Shown: positions 1 to 8,623 of the stretch, one piece after another | Layout: each line of letters opens with the position of its first letter | Position numbering within the stretch: the stretch's first letter is position 1 | Assembly: GCF_001718195.1 (NCBI RefSeq) | Contig: NZ_MCNV01000004.1 | Location: 1 to 64,000, forward strand | Source of the DNA: Paraburkholderia nodosa | GTDB lineage: Bacteria > Pseudomonadota > Gammaproteobacteria > Burkholderiales > Burkholderiaceae | DNA: 64,000 nucleotides | Direction of reading: 5' to 3' | Notes under the pieces: generated by a model | Database searches by the model: none | What the model was told of the DNA's origin: nothing | The model's input: the letters and a program-made list of their open reading frames with translations, nothing else | Position numbers and translations under genes: made by a program

Positions 1-256
1 GCGTGCGCGGGGTCTCTGACCGCGCGGGGTCCGGCACTGCCTCGCCATGGCGGCAGCACCAGTGTGGCCTTCGGCGAACTCCCAGCGCCTCGGCACCCCG
101 GTCATCCCGCGACTTTCGCCGTGGGGCATGTATTTCGCGGCTCAATACCCGGCCCACGCGTACCCCTATCAACGCTTCGCCTGCATCCTTGCGGATACAC
201 ACGCATGACTCGGGGCCGCCGTGGCTGGCTAGGCCTTCAACGTATGACTCTTTCAT
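1..256 (-). CDS. Group II intron-associated N-terminal frame (partial)
   Basis: This 85-codon frame starts at ATG 256 and is open at the left edge. It is Arg/Gly/Cys-rich and begins MKESYVEGLASHGGPESC. I recognise it as the leader frame often annotated upstream of, or fused to, group II intron reverse transcriptases in proteobacteria. No RT motif is inside the window, so its product cannot be assigned. It may be structured intron RNA that happens to be open rather than a translated protein. Confidence 0.4.
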   Translation of the reverse strand, partial: MKESYVEGLASHGGPESCVCIRKDAGEALIGVRVGRVLSREIHAPRRKSRDDRGAEALGVRRRPHWCCRHGEAVPDPARSETPRT

Positions 257-288
257 TCACAACACTCTGCCGGTTTAGACCGGCGCAC
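1..288 (-). mobile_element. Group II intron, 5' end (partial, runs off window)
   Basis: Read on the minus strand, the element begins with GTGCGCC at 288-282, the usual 5' terminus of bacterial group II introns (GUGYG). A small hairpin (GCCGGT/ACCGGC) follows at once, and then an open frame with no stop to the window edge. The frame starts MKESYVEG and contains GEALIGVRVGRVLSREI, wording I recall from frames at the 5' end of group II intron maturase elements. The reverse transcriptase, domain V and the 3' boundary would lie outside the window. The 5' end call is an inference from the terminus and the frame. Confidence 0.6.
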
Positions 289-452
289 GGGAGTCGAATC
301 ATGTCACAGCTTGCTCCGCTCCTCGCCCTTCACGCGCTCGCGGCTCAACGCGGCGACGGGCTGCGGCCTGAACTGCTCGCACTGTTCCTGCGCCATTCGC
401 ATTCGCATGCCGGACTCAGTGCGAGCATCGATGCCCCGAGCGTGGTAGACAA

Positions 453-794
453 TCAGGCGCCGCCGCAATGCGCCACGACGTTGGACTGCGCATCGAGCCA
501 GACGGGAATGGCATCGAGCTTCGCTCCCGCGCACGGGCCTTCGACGCACTGCCCGTCTTCGAAGCGAAACAATGCGCTGTGATGCGCGCACATGATCACC
601 TGGGCGCGATACGTTGGCACATGGCCGGGCTCGTAGTCGAGCGGCACCGAGAAGTGCGGGCAGCGGTTCGCGTACGCCCATACTTCGCCGGCACGCCGCA
701 CGACGACGACCGGCCGCCCCGCGAGCGCGGCGTCGATCACGCGCGCGCCCCCGTCGGGCACCTCGTCAAGGCAACACAGGCACACGGTCTGCAT
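453..794 (-). CDS. Rieske-type [2Fe-2S] ferredoxin
   Basis: A 113-residue soluble protein carrying the Rieske cluster motif: Cys45-Pro-His47 and Cys69-Ala-His71-His72 (CxH-x21-CxxH). The length suits a free-standing electron-transfer ferredoxin rather than an oxygenase subunit. It is the last gene of the hydroquinone operon and starts 3 bp after the YCII gene stops, so the two are translationally linked. No oxygenase or reductase partner is nearby. It may keep the operon's non-haem iron dioxygenases reduced, as XylT-like ferredoxins do for extradiol enzymes, but that role is inference. Extra cysteines at 5, 7, 8, 83 and 88 are of unknown meaning. Confidence 0.85.
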   Translation of the reverse strand: MQTVCLCCLDEVPDGGARVIDAALAGRPVVVVRRAGEVWAYANRCPHFSVPLDYEPGHVPTYRAQVIMCAHHSALFRFEDGQCVEGPCAGAKLDAIPVWLDAQSNVVAHCGGA

Positions 795-797
795 GGT

Positions 798-1118
798 TCA
801 CACTCTTTGCTCAGGATTGCCAAGATTCCAGTCCCACGGACGAATCTCTACGTGCTCGAACAACCCCGCCAACGTATAGGGATCGTCGCGCACGAAGCGC
901 ATCACGTCGTCGTATCCTTCCGCCTCGATCACGAGGAGCGTGCCGTTGAGCGCGTCGCAATGCGGCGCGAGCGTCGAGCCGCCCAGCCGCACGAACACCC
1001 CGCGTTGCGCGGCCGAGCGCAGATAGGTGCGATGCACCGCGCGCACGCGCTCGCGAACGTCGCGCATGCCGGGCTTGTCGGTGGCGAATACGGCGTAGTA
1101 GCGCGTGTGCGGTCTCAT
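798..1118 (-). CDS. YCII-family protein of the hydroxyquinol operon
   Basis: A 106-residue protein of the YciI/YCII fold. His29 (VHRTYL) and Asp79 (DDPY) fit the conserved His/Asp pair of the family. The ATG at 1118 overlaps the stop of the hydroxyquinol dioxygenase gene in an ATGA arrangement, so a longer upstream start in the same frame is unlikely. A YCII protein, TftG, removes chloride from 5-chloro-2-hydroxy-p-benzoquinone in the 2,4,5-T pathway, which also runs through hydroxyquinol. A dehalogenase or quinone-handling role here is therefore plausible but unproven. The C-terminus is rich in Trp/Asp (PWDWNLG). Confidence 0.75.
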   Translation of the reverse strand: MRPHTRYYAVFATDKPGMRDVRERVRAVHRTYLRSAAQRGVFVRLGGSTLAPHCDALNGTLLVIEAEGYDDVMRFVRDDPYTLAGLFEHVEIRPWDWNLGNPEQRV

Positions 1119-1987
1119 GCGCGCTCCAGCACGAAGTCGTAGCGCGCCTCGCGAAGGCCGCCCTCGAAGCCGAACTGCTGCGCGGCCGCCTCGCCCGCCG
1201 CGTGCTCGCGATAGTCGACGAGCAGCGAGGGCTTTACGCCGAACACCGCATCCGAATCCAGATACGGGTCGTTCTGGTTGAACAGGTGCGTCACGAGCGT
1301 GCTGTGGCTCGGCGCCGTGATCATGAAGTGCAGATGGGCGGGCCGCCACGGATGCCGCCCCGTGGCGTCGAGCATGCGGCCCACCGGGCCGTCGGTCGGA
1401 ATGGGATAGCACACGGGCACGATGGTGCGGATCGCATAGCGGCCTTCGGCGTCGGTGCGATAACGGCCGCGCAGGTTGCCGTGCGGTTGCTCGGTGTCCT
1501 GCCCCGAGTACATGCCGTTGTCCGCCGTCTGCCACACGTCGAGCAAGGCGTTCGCGATTGGCTTGCCGTCGGTCGTCAGCACGCGGCCATGCACGAGGGC
1601 CGGCGTACCCGGCGTGAACGCCATGTTCTCGCCATAGGCGCGTTCCGGCATGCCTTCGATATAGAACGGGCCGAACACGGTCGTATCGGTCGCGCCGGAA
1701 GCGTAGCGGTGGTTGATCGCGTCGACGAGCATCGACACGCCCAGCGTGTCGGAAAGCAGGATGAATTCCTGGCGGACGACGTCGTCGCACATCTGGCCCG
1801 TCTCGGTCAAAAAGCGGATCGCGGCAAACCACTCCGCCTCTGTCGGCTCGACTTCGCGCACGTAAGCGTGCAGGTGCCGCACGAGGCTTTGCATCAGCGT
1901 GCGCAGGCGCGCGTCGGGTGTGTTCGCGAAGCGGCCCACGACCTGTTCCGTCAAGGCGCGTTCGGCTTCGGTGTCATGCATCGACAT
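1115..1987 (-). CDS. pnpG: Hydroxyquinol 1,2-dioxygenase (intradiol)
   Basis: This 290-residue enzyme of the catechol/hydroxyquinol intradiol family has the N-terminal helical dioxygenase domain (about 1-105) and a C-terminal catalytic beta-sandwich. The Fe(III) ligands are visible as Tyr160, Tyr194, His218 and His220 (RPAHLHF). It should open 1,2,4-trihydroxybenzene to maleylacetate, the substrate of the reductase encoded just upstream. The ATG at 1987 is preceded by GGAGACA, the same ribosome site used by pnpC and pnpD, and upstream in-frame residues do not resemble the family. Catechol or chlorocatechol as substrate cannot be excluded from sequence, but context favours hydroxyquinol. Confidence 0.87.
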   Translation of the reverse strand: MSMHDTEAERALTEQVVGRFANTPDARLRTLMQSLVRHLHAYVREVEPTEAEWFAAIRFLTETGQMCDDVVRQEFILLSDTLGVSMLVDAINHRYASGATDTTVFGPFYIEGMPERAYGENMAFTPGTPALVHGRVLTTDGKPIANALLDVWQTADNGMYSGQDTEQPHGNLRGRYRTDAEGRYAIRTIVPVCYPIPTDGPVGRMLDATGRHPWRPAHLHFMITAPSHSTLVTHLFNQNDPYLDSDAVFGVKPSLLVDYREHAAGEAAAQQFGFEGGLREARYDFVLERA

Positions 1988-2042
1988 GGTTGTCTCCTTT
2001 CCTTCGTTTTGCGCGCCACGCTCGCGGCGTGGCACGGCCCGG

Positions 2043-3110
2043 CTAACGCGGCGCCAAGCCTTCCCACGCGCGTTGCAGCAATGCGCGGATCGCCGCGCGC
2101 TCCAACGGTCGCGGATTCGGATAGGCATTCGTACACGCGAGATCGGCCGCTTCGTCGAGGCCCGCTTCGGGCATACCGATCTCCGCGAGCGAAAGCGCAA
2201 TGCCAAGCGACTCGTTCAACGCGTAGAGCCGTGGCCCGGCTTCGTCCGCCTGCGCTCCGCCGAGCGCACGCGCCACACGCTCGAGCGCGTGTGGCGCGGC
2301 CGCGTGGTTGTAGTGCGCCGTATGCGGCAGCATGACCGCATGCGTTTGCGCGTGCGGCAGGTTGAAGGTGCCGCCGAGCGTGTGGCAGAGCTTGTGATGC
2401 AGCGCCATGCTCACCGCGCCCAGGGAAGTGCCCGCGAGCCATGCGCCATACAGCGCGCGACTGCGCATCGCCGCGTCGTCGGGGCGACGCACGACACCGG
2501 GCAGCGCGTCGCCCAACGCGCGAATCGATTCTTCGGCCATCAGGCTGATCACCGGGTTCGCGTCCTCTGCGTAGAGCGCCTCGACCGCGTGCGCGATGGC
2601 GTTCACTCCCGAAGCCGCCGAAATGCCGGCCGGCAGCGAGACCGTGAGCGACGGATCGTAGATCACGGTGCGCGGCAGCACGCGCAGGTCGCGCCCGGTC
2701 TTTTTCAGACGCCCTTCGGTGAGACCGTAGATTGGCGTCATCTCCGAGCCCGCATAGGTCGTGGGCACGGCGACGATCGGCAGCGCCGATTCGAGCGCGA
2801 TGGCCTTGCCAAGGCCGATGGTCGAGCCGCCGCCCACGGCCACGCAGCACTGCGCGTCCAGCGCCGCCGCTTTCTCGCGTGCGGCCCGCGCGACCTCCAC
2901 GGGCACGTGCATGACCGCTTCGGCATGGATGCCCGCGGCGCGCTCGCCGAGCAGGCGCGCGACTTCTTCAGCGAGCGGCCGCTGCTCGGGCGTCGAGAGG
3001 ATCAACGCGCGGCGCGCGCCCAGCCGCTCCACTTCTTCAGGCAACCGCGCGAGGTTGCCCCAGCCGAACACCACGCGCGACGGCAAGCCCTGATAAACGA
3101 AGCGATCCAT
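2043..3110 (-). CDS. pnpF: Maleylacetate reductase
   Basis: A 355-residue member of the iron-type alcohol dehydrogenase/maleylacetate reductase family. The nucleotide-binding GGGSTIGLGKAIA segment is near residue 95, followed by PTTYAGSEMTPIYG. A His-rich region (ALHHKLCHTLGG) sits where Fe-ADHs bind metal. It reduces maleylacetate to 3-oxoadipate with NAD(P)H, joining the hydroquinone and hydroxyquinol branches to the beta-ketoadipate pathway. It lies 7 bp after the aldehyde dehydrogenase gene and 55 bp before the dioxygenase gene on the same strand. Length is normal for the family. Confidence 0.93.
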   Translation of the reverse strand: MDRFVYQGLPSRVVFGWGNLARLPEEVERLGARRALILSTPEQRPLAEEVARLLGERAAGIHAEAVMHVPVEVARAAREKAAALDAQCCVAVGGGSTIGLGKAIALESALPIVAVPTTYAGSEMTPIYGLTEGRLKKTGRDLRVLPRTVIYDPSLTVSLPAGISAASGVNAIAHAVEALYAEDANPVISLMAEESIRALGDALPGVVRRPDDAAMRSRALYGAWLAGTSLGAVSMALHHKLCHTLGGTFNLPHAQTHAVMLPHTAHYNHAAAPHALERVARALGGAQADEAGPRLYALNESLGIALSLAEIGMPEAGLDEAADLACTNAYPNPRPLERAAIRALLQRAWEGLAPR

Positions 3111-3117
3111 ACGTGCC

Positions 3118-4584
3118 TCAACGCTTGAAGTGGGGCGGCACCTGGGCGTCCACGTTGACCCACACCGAGCGGGCCTCCGTGTAGTCGTGCATCGCCTCGA
3201 AGCCCATTTCGCGACCGTAGCCCGATTGACCGACGCCGCCGAACGGGCTGCCCGGATTCACGCGCTTGTAGCAGTTCACCCAGCACATGCCCGCGTGAAT
3301 CTTGCCCGCGATGCTGTGCGCGCGCGAGAGGTCGCGCGTCCACAGGCCGCTGCCGAGACCGTAGTCGGTGCCGTTGGCAATCGCGAGCGCTTCTTCGTCG
3401 GAGTTGAAGCGCAGCACGGTCACGAACGGGCCGAACACCTCTTCCTGCGCGATACGATCGTCCGGCGTCTTCGCCTCGATCACCGTGGGGCGCACGTAGT
3501 AGCCGTTGGCGAGCGCAGGGTCCTGCGGCGCGGTGCCGCCCGTGAGGACGCGCCCGCCCTGCTCGCGCGCCACGTCCACGAAGGCCTTCACGCGCTCCAG
3601 ATGCTGCAGCGAAGTGAGCGGCCCCATTTCTGTTTCGGGGTCCAAAGGATTACCGACACGAATCGAAGTAGCGAGCGCCGCAAAGCGTTCGAGAAATTCG
3701 TCGGCGATGCGCTCGTGCAGCACCAGACGCGAACCCGCAATGCACGCCTGCCCCTGGTTGTGGAAGATCGCCCAGGCCGCGCCGTTGATGGCGGCGTCGA
3801 GATTGGCGTCGTCGAACACGATATTGGCGCCCTTGCCGCCCAGTTCGAGCTGCACGCGCTTCAGGTTGCCCTTCGAGGCCTCCACGATGCGCCGCCCCGT
3901 CGCCGTCGAGCCGGTGAAGGCGATCTTGCCCACGCCCTCGTGTTCCGCAAGCCGCTGGCCGGCCGTATGTCCGTAGCCCGGCACGATGTTGACGACACCC
4001 GCGGGAAAGCCCACTTCCGCCATCAGCTCGACGATGCGCAGCGTGGAAAGCGGCGTGATTTCCGAGGGCTTCAGCACCACCGTGTTGCCGGCCGCGAGCG
4101 CCGGGCCCATCTTCCAGCTCGTGAACATGAGCGGGAAATTCCACGGCACGATCTGGCCCACCACGCCAATGGGCGCGCGCTGCACGTAGTTGAGAAAGCC
4201 CGTTTCGACCGGAATGACCGAGCCTTGCAGCTTGTCGGCCATGCCGCCGAAGTAGCGGAAGCACGCCGCCGTGCGCGGCACGTCCAGCGCGCGCGAATCG
4301 CGGATCGGGTGCCCCGTGTCGAGCGATTCCAGTTGCGCGAGTTCTTCGCCGTTCGCTTCGATGGCGTCGGCCAGACGCAGCAGCAGGCGGCCGCGTTCGG
4401 CAGCCGGCATCGCCGACCATTGCGGGAAGGCGCGCGTAGCGGCGGCCACGGCCAGATCGATGTCGGCGGCGGTGGCGGCGGCGATCTTCGTGATCAGCGA
4501 GCCGTCATGCGGATTGAGCACGTCGATGGTGCCGCCCTCGACGGCGTCGACGAAGCGGCCGGCGATGAACAATTGCGTTTGCAT
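3118..4584 (-). CDS. pnpE: Aldehyde dehydrogenase (4-hydroxymuconic semialdehyde type)
   Basis: A complete 488-residue NAD(P)+-dependent aldehyde dehydrogenase with the general base Glu247 (QLELGGK), nucleophile Cys281 (NQGQACIAGSR) and the PWNFPL and FTGSTATGR segments. By position between the hydroquinone dioxygenase and maleylacetate reductase genes it should oxidise 4-hydroxymuconic semialdehyde to maleylacetate. Sequence alone only places it near betaine-aldehyde/hydroxymuconic semialdehyde dehydrogenases, so substrate assignment rests on context. All catalytic residues are present. Confidence 0.88.
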   Translation of the reverse strand: MQTQLFIAGRFVDAVEGGTIDVLNPHDGSLITKIAAATAADIDLAVAAATRAFPQWSAMPAAERGRLLLRLADAIEANGEELAQLESLDTGHPIRDSRALDVPRTAACFRYFGGMADKLQGSVIPVETGFLNYVQRAPIGVVGQIVPWNFPLMFTSWKMGPALAAGNTVVLKPSEITPLSTLRIVELMAEVGFPAGVVNIVPGYGHTAGQRLAEHEGVGKIAFTGSTATGRRIVEASKGNLKRVQLELGGKGANIVFDDANLDAAINGAAWAIFHNQGQACIAGSRLVLHERIADEFLERFAALATSIRVGNPLDPETEMGPLTSLQHLERVKAFVDVAREQGGRVLTGGTAPQDPALANGYYVRPTVIEAKTPDDRIAQEEVFGPFVTVLRFNSDEEALAIANGTDYGLGSGLWTRDLSRAHSIAGKIHAGMCWVNCYKRVNPGSPFGGVGQSGYGREMGFEAMHDYTEARSVWVNVDAQVPPHFKR

Positions 4585-4636
4585 GAGTCATTCCTCGGTT
4601 GATGCTTAAGGCTTGCTGTGTAGCTGCGAAGCTCGT

Positions 4637-5656
4637 TCAAAACTCGACCGGATACGGCTTGAGTTCGCCGCTCTCGTAGCGCTTGGGCAAACCTGCGGTC
4701 GCGTTCTCCCACACGAGCAGCATCGAGCGCTTGGTCGAATAGCCCTGGTGGCGGATATCGGCGGGCATGGCGCAAATGTCGCCCGCGCGCATGGTGATGC
4801 GTGCGCGCGGCGCGCCTGTGTTCTTGTCGCCGATGTCCCAGACGATCTCGTCGGAGAGCTGCAGGAACCATTCCACGCGGTCGTTGCCGTGGAAAACCGG
4901 CAGGATGTATTCCTCCGTGGTCGGGCAGAACAGGCTCTGGCCGCACACCGAAGTGACCGAGGGGTTCCATGTCACGTCCGAGCGCGAGAGGTACTTGAAG
5001 AGGTTGAACGCGTGCAGCTCGCCTTCGAAGCCGGGCTCGGCGTGCACTTCGGGGTTGTCCTGAGGCACGTCGGCGAAGGCGCGGTTCACCGGGAGGTCGT
5101 CGCGCAGCGGCGAGTCGCCTTCGAGGCCCGGCATGCGGCGGGTGGCGATGCGCGTACGCTCGATCGCGGCATCGTTCTCGCCATGCTTGCGGCCGAATGC
5201 GGTACCGGTTTCCTCGGGCGCGGCGAACGGGTCGAAGCCTTCGTTGGTCCAGTCGTGCAGGATCGCCTTGAAGGTCGCCATGATGGTGGGCGTTTCGAAT
5301 GTCTCGATATAGTCCACGCCGGCGTCCTTCATGATGCCGTTGAACGAGCCCGCATACACGTCCACCTTGCCGTAGTGGTTGCGCGTGCCGAATACGTGAT
5401 CGAAGTTCACCCAGCCGTAGAAGAAGCCCCAGGCCACGTCGCGCATCATGGCGCGCAGGAAGGCGTCGGCGGGGATGGCGTGCGTGCGCGTCTGCCCTTT
5501 CGCGGGCCACAGCACTTTCACGAAGTACTCGTCGCGCGTGAATTCGAACGCGCCGAGCGTGTAGCGGCGATAGCCGGTCACGGCGTCGGGCTCGCTCGCG
5601 CGCACGGTGTCGGCGGCGAAGCCTGCGGAATGGTCGAGGGTATCGAGGGTGGCCAT
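4637..5656 (-). CDS. pnpD: Hydroquinone 1,2-dioxygenase, large subunit
   Basis: This 339-residue protein matches the large subunit of the two-component non-haem Fe(II) hydroquinone dioxygenase (PnpD/HapD type), a family distinct from classical extradiol enzymes. The C-terminal half looks cupin-like (a Gly/Asp-rich stretch with ICAMPADIRHQGYS). With the small subunit it cleaves hydroquinone to 4-hydroxymuconic semialdehyde. I place the start at ATG 5656, preceded by GGAGACAC. The 22 upstream in-frame codons lack family character. The small-subunit gene ends 41 bp upstream, as expected for co-translation of a heteromer. Confidence 0.87.
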   Translation of the reverse strand: MATLDTLDHSAGFAADTVRASEPDAVTGYRRYTLGAFEFTRDEYFVKVLWPAKGQTRTHAIPADAFLRAMMRDVAWGFFYGWVNFDHVFGTRNHYGKVDVYAGSFNGIMKDAGVDYIETFETPTIMATFKAILHDWTNEGFDPFAAPEETGTAFGRKHGENDAAIERTRIATRRMPGLEGDSPLRDDLPVNRAFADVPQDNPEVHAEPGFEGELHAFNLFKYLSRSDVTWNPSVTSVCGQSLFCPTTEEYILPVFHGNDRVEWFLQLSDEIVWDIGDKNTGAPRARITMRAGDICAMPADIRHQGYSTKRSMLLVWENATAGLPKRYESGELKPYPVEF

Positions 5657-5697
5657 GTCGTGTCTCCAGTAGTCGAGTGTTCGGATAGCGCGTGTTG

Positions 5698-6192
5698 TCA
5701 GTGCAGGCAGATATCCGCCCACTTCTGCACGGACAGTTCACCGGCCATGGTCTGCACGAGTGCCACGCCAGCCTTTTGCGCGCTGAAGCGATACGCGCAG
5801 CCGGCCGGCAGCAGCGCTTGATGGCCGCGGCGCAACACCACGTGGCCCATCTTGCGGCCCGCGGGCTGCTCGCCCGCGTCGACCGTGCCCGTACCGCCCT
5901 TGGGCGGCGTATCGAGCTTGATGAAGTCGATGCGCACTTCGCCATCCATCAGGATCGCGAACTCATCGTGTACGCAGGCGAACCAGCGCGATTGCCCTTC
6001 CGTGCGCAGCACCTCGATCACGTAGTCGAGGTTCTTGCCGACCACGACTTTCTCGTAGGGCGCAGAGCTTGCGGCGACTTCGAAGACATTGGAGAAAACA
6101 TAGTGGCGGGCGTCGCCGCTCGTGATTTCGATCTCGCCCTTGCGATACTGCTCGAGCGAACCGAAGGCGGTGTGGAATGACGAATCGGTCAT
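5698..6192 (-). CDS. pnpC: Hydroquinone 1,2-dioxygenase, small subunit
   Basis: A 164-residue cupin-like protein matching PnpC/HapC, the small subunit of hydroquinone dioxygenase. Conserved-looking features are the N-terminal MTDSSFHTAFGSLEQYRKG, the FDCV-like FACVHDEFAILMDGEV strand pair and the GHQALLPAG turn. It is the first catabolic gene of the operon, 130 bp downstream of the LysR gene, with ribosome site GGAGACAG. A palindromic LysR-type site lies about 90 bp upstream of the start. The heteromeric enzyme feeds the downstream dehydrogenase and reductase. Confidence 0.87.
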   Translation of the reverse strand: MTDSSFHTAFGSLEQYRKGEIEITSGDARHYVFSNVFEVAASSAPYEKVVVGKNLDYVIEVLRTEGQSRWFACVHDEFAILMDGEVRIDFIKLDTPPKGGTGTVDAGEQPAGRKMGHVVLRRGHQALLPAGCAYRFSAQKAGVALVQTMAGELSVQKWADICLH

Positions 6193-6278
6193 GGCTGTCT
6201 CCTGTTTTGGAAGGTTCGTTGGAATCCACTTTAGGAGCGCTGCGCGGCGGTAACAACCGGTGGCCAGGCAACTACGGC

Positions 6279-6295
6279 ATTCGCGTTTCGCAAAT
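6279..6295. promoter_or_regulatory. Candidate LysR operator upstream of pnpC
   Basis: The 17-bp near-palindrome ATTCGCGTTTCGCAAAT has 7-bp arms with one mismatch and a T-N11-A core, the classical LysR-family recognition pattern. It lies in the 130-bp gap between the LysR gene and pnpC, about 85-100 bp before the pnpC start. That position fits an activation site for the hydroquinone operon. Binding is inferred only. Confidence 0.5.
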
Positions 6296-6322
6296 AATCG
6301 CGGCAGGCGATCGTCGCAGGCG

Positions 6323-7252
6323 CTAGCGCACCCAGCCGCGCTCGATCAGCGGCACGTCCCAGGCGGGCTCGGGGCCCAGATACTCGGCCAGAAACTCCAC
6401 CAGCGCCTTCACTTTCAGGGCCTGGCGCTGCGTGGAGGGATATACGGCGGCAAAACTCAATGCCGATAGGTGGTAGTCGGTGAGGATCGGCACGAGCGAA
6501 CCGTTTAGGAGCGCCTCGCTCGCCACGAGCGTAGGCAGGCACACCACGCCGCCGCCCGTGAGCGCGTAATCGCGCAGCAAATGCACGGAGTTCGAGCGGA
6601 TCATGCCGGGCAACTCCATCTCCACGACTTCGTCGCCGCGAGTCATCGTCCAGCGGTTGCGCGAGGGATAGCCCGAATAGAGCGCCGTGGTGTGCTGCAG
6701 CAATTCGCGCGGATGCTGCGGCGCGCCATGCTCCTCCAGATAAGCGGGCGTGGCGCAAAAGAGCCGCCGCACCGAAAAGAGCCGTCGCTCGATCAGCGAA
6801 TCGGAAATCGGCGGGAAGATCTGGAAAGCGACGTCGAAGCCTTCTTCGATCGGATCGACCACGCGGTCGTTGACGATCACGTCGAGCTGGATGCCGGGAT
6901 AGCGGCGGTTGAACTCGGCGAGCGGCGCGCCGAAATGGCCCAGCGCGAAGCCCGGCAACATCTGGATGCGCAGCCTGCCAGTGGGCGTGGCGCGCAGCTC
7001 GCGCATCTGGTCGGTCAGCTCGTTCACACGCCCCACCACCTCCGCGCACTCACGATAAAACGCCTCGCCGACTTCGGAGAGGCGCACGTGCCGCGTGCTG
7101 CGATGAAAGAGCGGCGCGTTGACGAACTTCTCCAGTTGCTGGATACGATTCGTCACGACCGAACTGGTCACGCCGAGTTGCCGGGCCGCCTCCGCGAAAC
7201 TGCTCGTTTCCGCCACGCGCACAAACGCTTCGATGCTCAGGAATCGGTCCAT
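6323..7252 (-). CDS. pnpR: LysR-family regulator of the hydroquinone operon
   Basis: A 309-residue LysR-type transcriptional regulator. The N-terminal winged helix (FVRVAETSSFAEAARQLGVTSS, residues about 9-31) is followed by the linker helix and an effector-binding domain. It is encoded immediately upstream of and codirectional with the hydroquinone dioxygenase genes, unlike the more usual divergent layout. The likely inducer is hydroquinone, hydroxyquinol or a ring-cleavage product. The name pnpR is by analogy with p-nitrophenol clusters. Confidence 0.85.
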   Translation of the reverse strand: MDRFLSIEAFVRVAETSSFAEAARQLGVTSSVVTNRIQQLEKFVNAPLFHRSTRHVRLSEVGEAFYRECAEVVGRVNELTDQMRELRATPTGRLRIQMLPGFALGHFGAPLAEFNRRYPGIQLDVIVNDRVVDPIEEGFDVAFQIFPPISDSLIERRLFSVRRLFCATPAYLEEHGAPQHPRELLQHTTALYSGYPSRNRWTMTRGDEVVEMELPGMIRSNSVHLLRDYALTGGGVVCLPTLVASEALLNGSLVPILTDYHLSALSFAAVYPSTQRQALKVKALVEFLAEYLGPEPAWDVPLIERGWVR

Positions 7253-7339
7253 GCTCCTCTCTTCTTCTCGGGTTCGGGCCCTTCAAGTATAGGGCCCGCC
7301 TCCGGGCGCTCGCGCCGCTCTGCACGGGCGGCGCGCACG

Positions 7340-8623
7340 CTACTCGGCCTGCCCCGCTGCGGGCAAGGGCGCGCCGGGGGCAACGGGGGCGGCGGCCTCG
7401 CTGCGCCGCAGCTTGGCGGGCGCGGTTTCCTTGAGGAAGAGGCTCACCAGTACGCCGAGGAACACCGCGCCGATCGGCAGCCACAAAATGTTCTGGATAC
7501 CGAAATGCGCTGCCACGAATCCGGCGAGTGCGGGCGCCACGCCGCCGCCGAAGATTTCGCCCGCGCCCACCACGAGGCCGATCGAAGTCGAGACCATGCC
7601 GGCCGGCGCGGCTTCTGTGGCAACCGGCCCCGAGAGCAGCGAAACAAGGCCGAGCGTGAAGAAAGACGCCGCGAACAGCACCGCGAAGAGCGCGAACGGC
7701 TGCGCGCCGAGACCGCGAAACACGATCAGCATGACAGCAGTGCCCACAAAGCCGACGACGCTCGCGAGGCGCCGGCCCAACAGATCCGAAAGCCCCGGCA
7801 AGCCGAACTGTCCGACGAAACCGCCAAAGCCAATTGCCGAGGCCACCACGCCCATGCGCTGGGTGTCGAGCGAAAGGTACTGCGTGAGATAGAGCGGCAG
7901 CATGGCGCCGAGCACGAACACGCCCGTCATGGCGCAGAAGAGCGCGACCATCGCCACAGGGATATTGCGGCTGCGAATCACGTCACGCCAGTGGCCGCGT
8001 TCTGCCTTCGCCGCGGATGCGCCCGAATCAGGCGCAGGCGCGCCTTGCGGCTCACGGATCACGCGGTACATCAGCAAGCCGAGAATGAGGCCCGGCACCG
8101 AGACGAGTGCGAACACCCAGCGCCAGCTCATCACACCCAGCAACTGCGTCGCGATGATCGGCGAAAGCGCGAGCCCGAACAGCGCGAAGCCGCTTTGCTG
8201 GAGTCCGAGATTGAAGCCGCGTCGCTTCGGATGCGAGGCATCGGCGGTGGCGGCGAAGCTGGTCGGGCAGAAAGAACCCTCCGCCACGCCCATCAGCGCG
8301 CGCACGGCCAGCAGGCTCGCGAAGCCGCCTGCGAGGCCCGAGAAGCCCGAGAGCAGCGAGAACGCGATGATCGCCGGGATCAGCACCTTGCGCCGCCCCA
8401 CCTTGTCGGACATGCCGCCCATGACCGCCGCGAACACGCCCCACGAAAGGCCCAGGATACCGATGCAATTGCCGACATCCTGCGCATTGAGGTTGAGGTC
8501 CTTCATGATGGACGGGAACAACGGCGCGATCAGCCAGCGGTCGAGGCCCACCAGGCCGAAGCCCAGTGCCAGCAGCGTCACGGCTTTCCATTCGTAGGCC
8601 GTGTCCCATGTGTTCGGTTTCAT
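7340..8623 (-). CDS. MFS transporter, probable aromatic substrate uptake
   Basis: This 427-residue major facilitator protein has about 12 hydrophobic segments. The signature loop between TM2 and TM3 (GGMSDKVGRRKVL) and a charged central loop with many Ala/Gly (GAPAPDSGASAAKAERG) mark the two six-helix halves. It is the first gene of the minus-strand hydroquinone locus, 87 bp before the LysR gene. Uptake of a phenolic or hydroxylated aromatic acid is the natural inference. The exact substrate cannot be read from sequence. Confidence 0.83.
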   Translation of the reverse strand: MKPNTWDTAYEWKAVTLLALGFGLVGLDRWLIAPLFPSIMKDLNLNAQDVGNCIGILGLSWGVFAAVMGGMSDKVGRRKVLIPAIIAFSLLSGFSGLAGGFASLLAVRALMGVAEGSFCPTSFAATADASHPKRRGFNLGLQQSGFALFGLALSPIIATQLLGVMSWRWVFALVSVPGLILGLLMYRVIREPQGAPAPDSGASAAKAERGHWRDVIRSRNIPVAMVALFCAMTGVFVLGAMLPLYLTQYLSLDTQRMGVVASAIGFGGFVGQFGLPGLSDLLGRRLASVVGFVGTAVMLIVFRGLGAQPFALFAVLFAASFFTLGLVSLLSGPVATEAAPAGMVSTSIGLVVGAGEIFGGGVAPALAGFVAAHFGIQNILWLPIGAVFLGVLVSLFLKETAPAKLRRSEAAAPVAPGAPLPAAGQAE

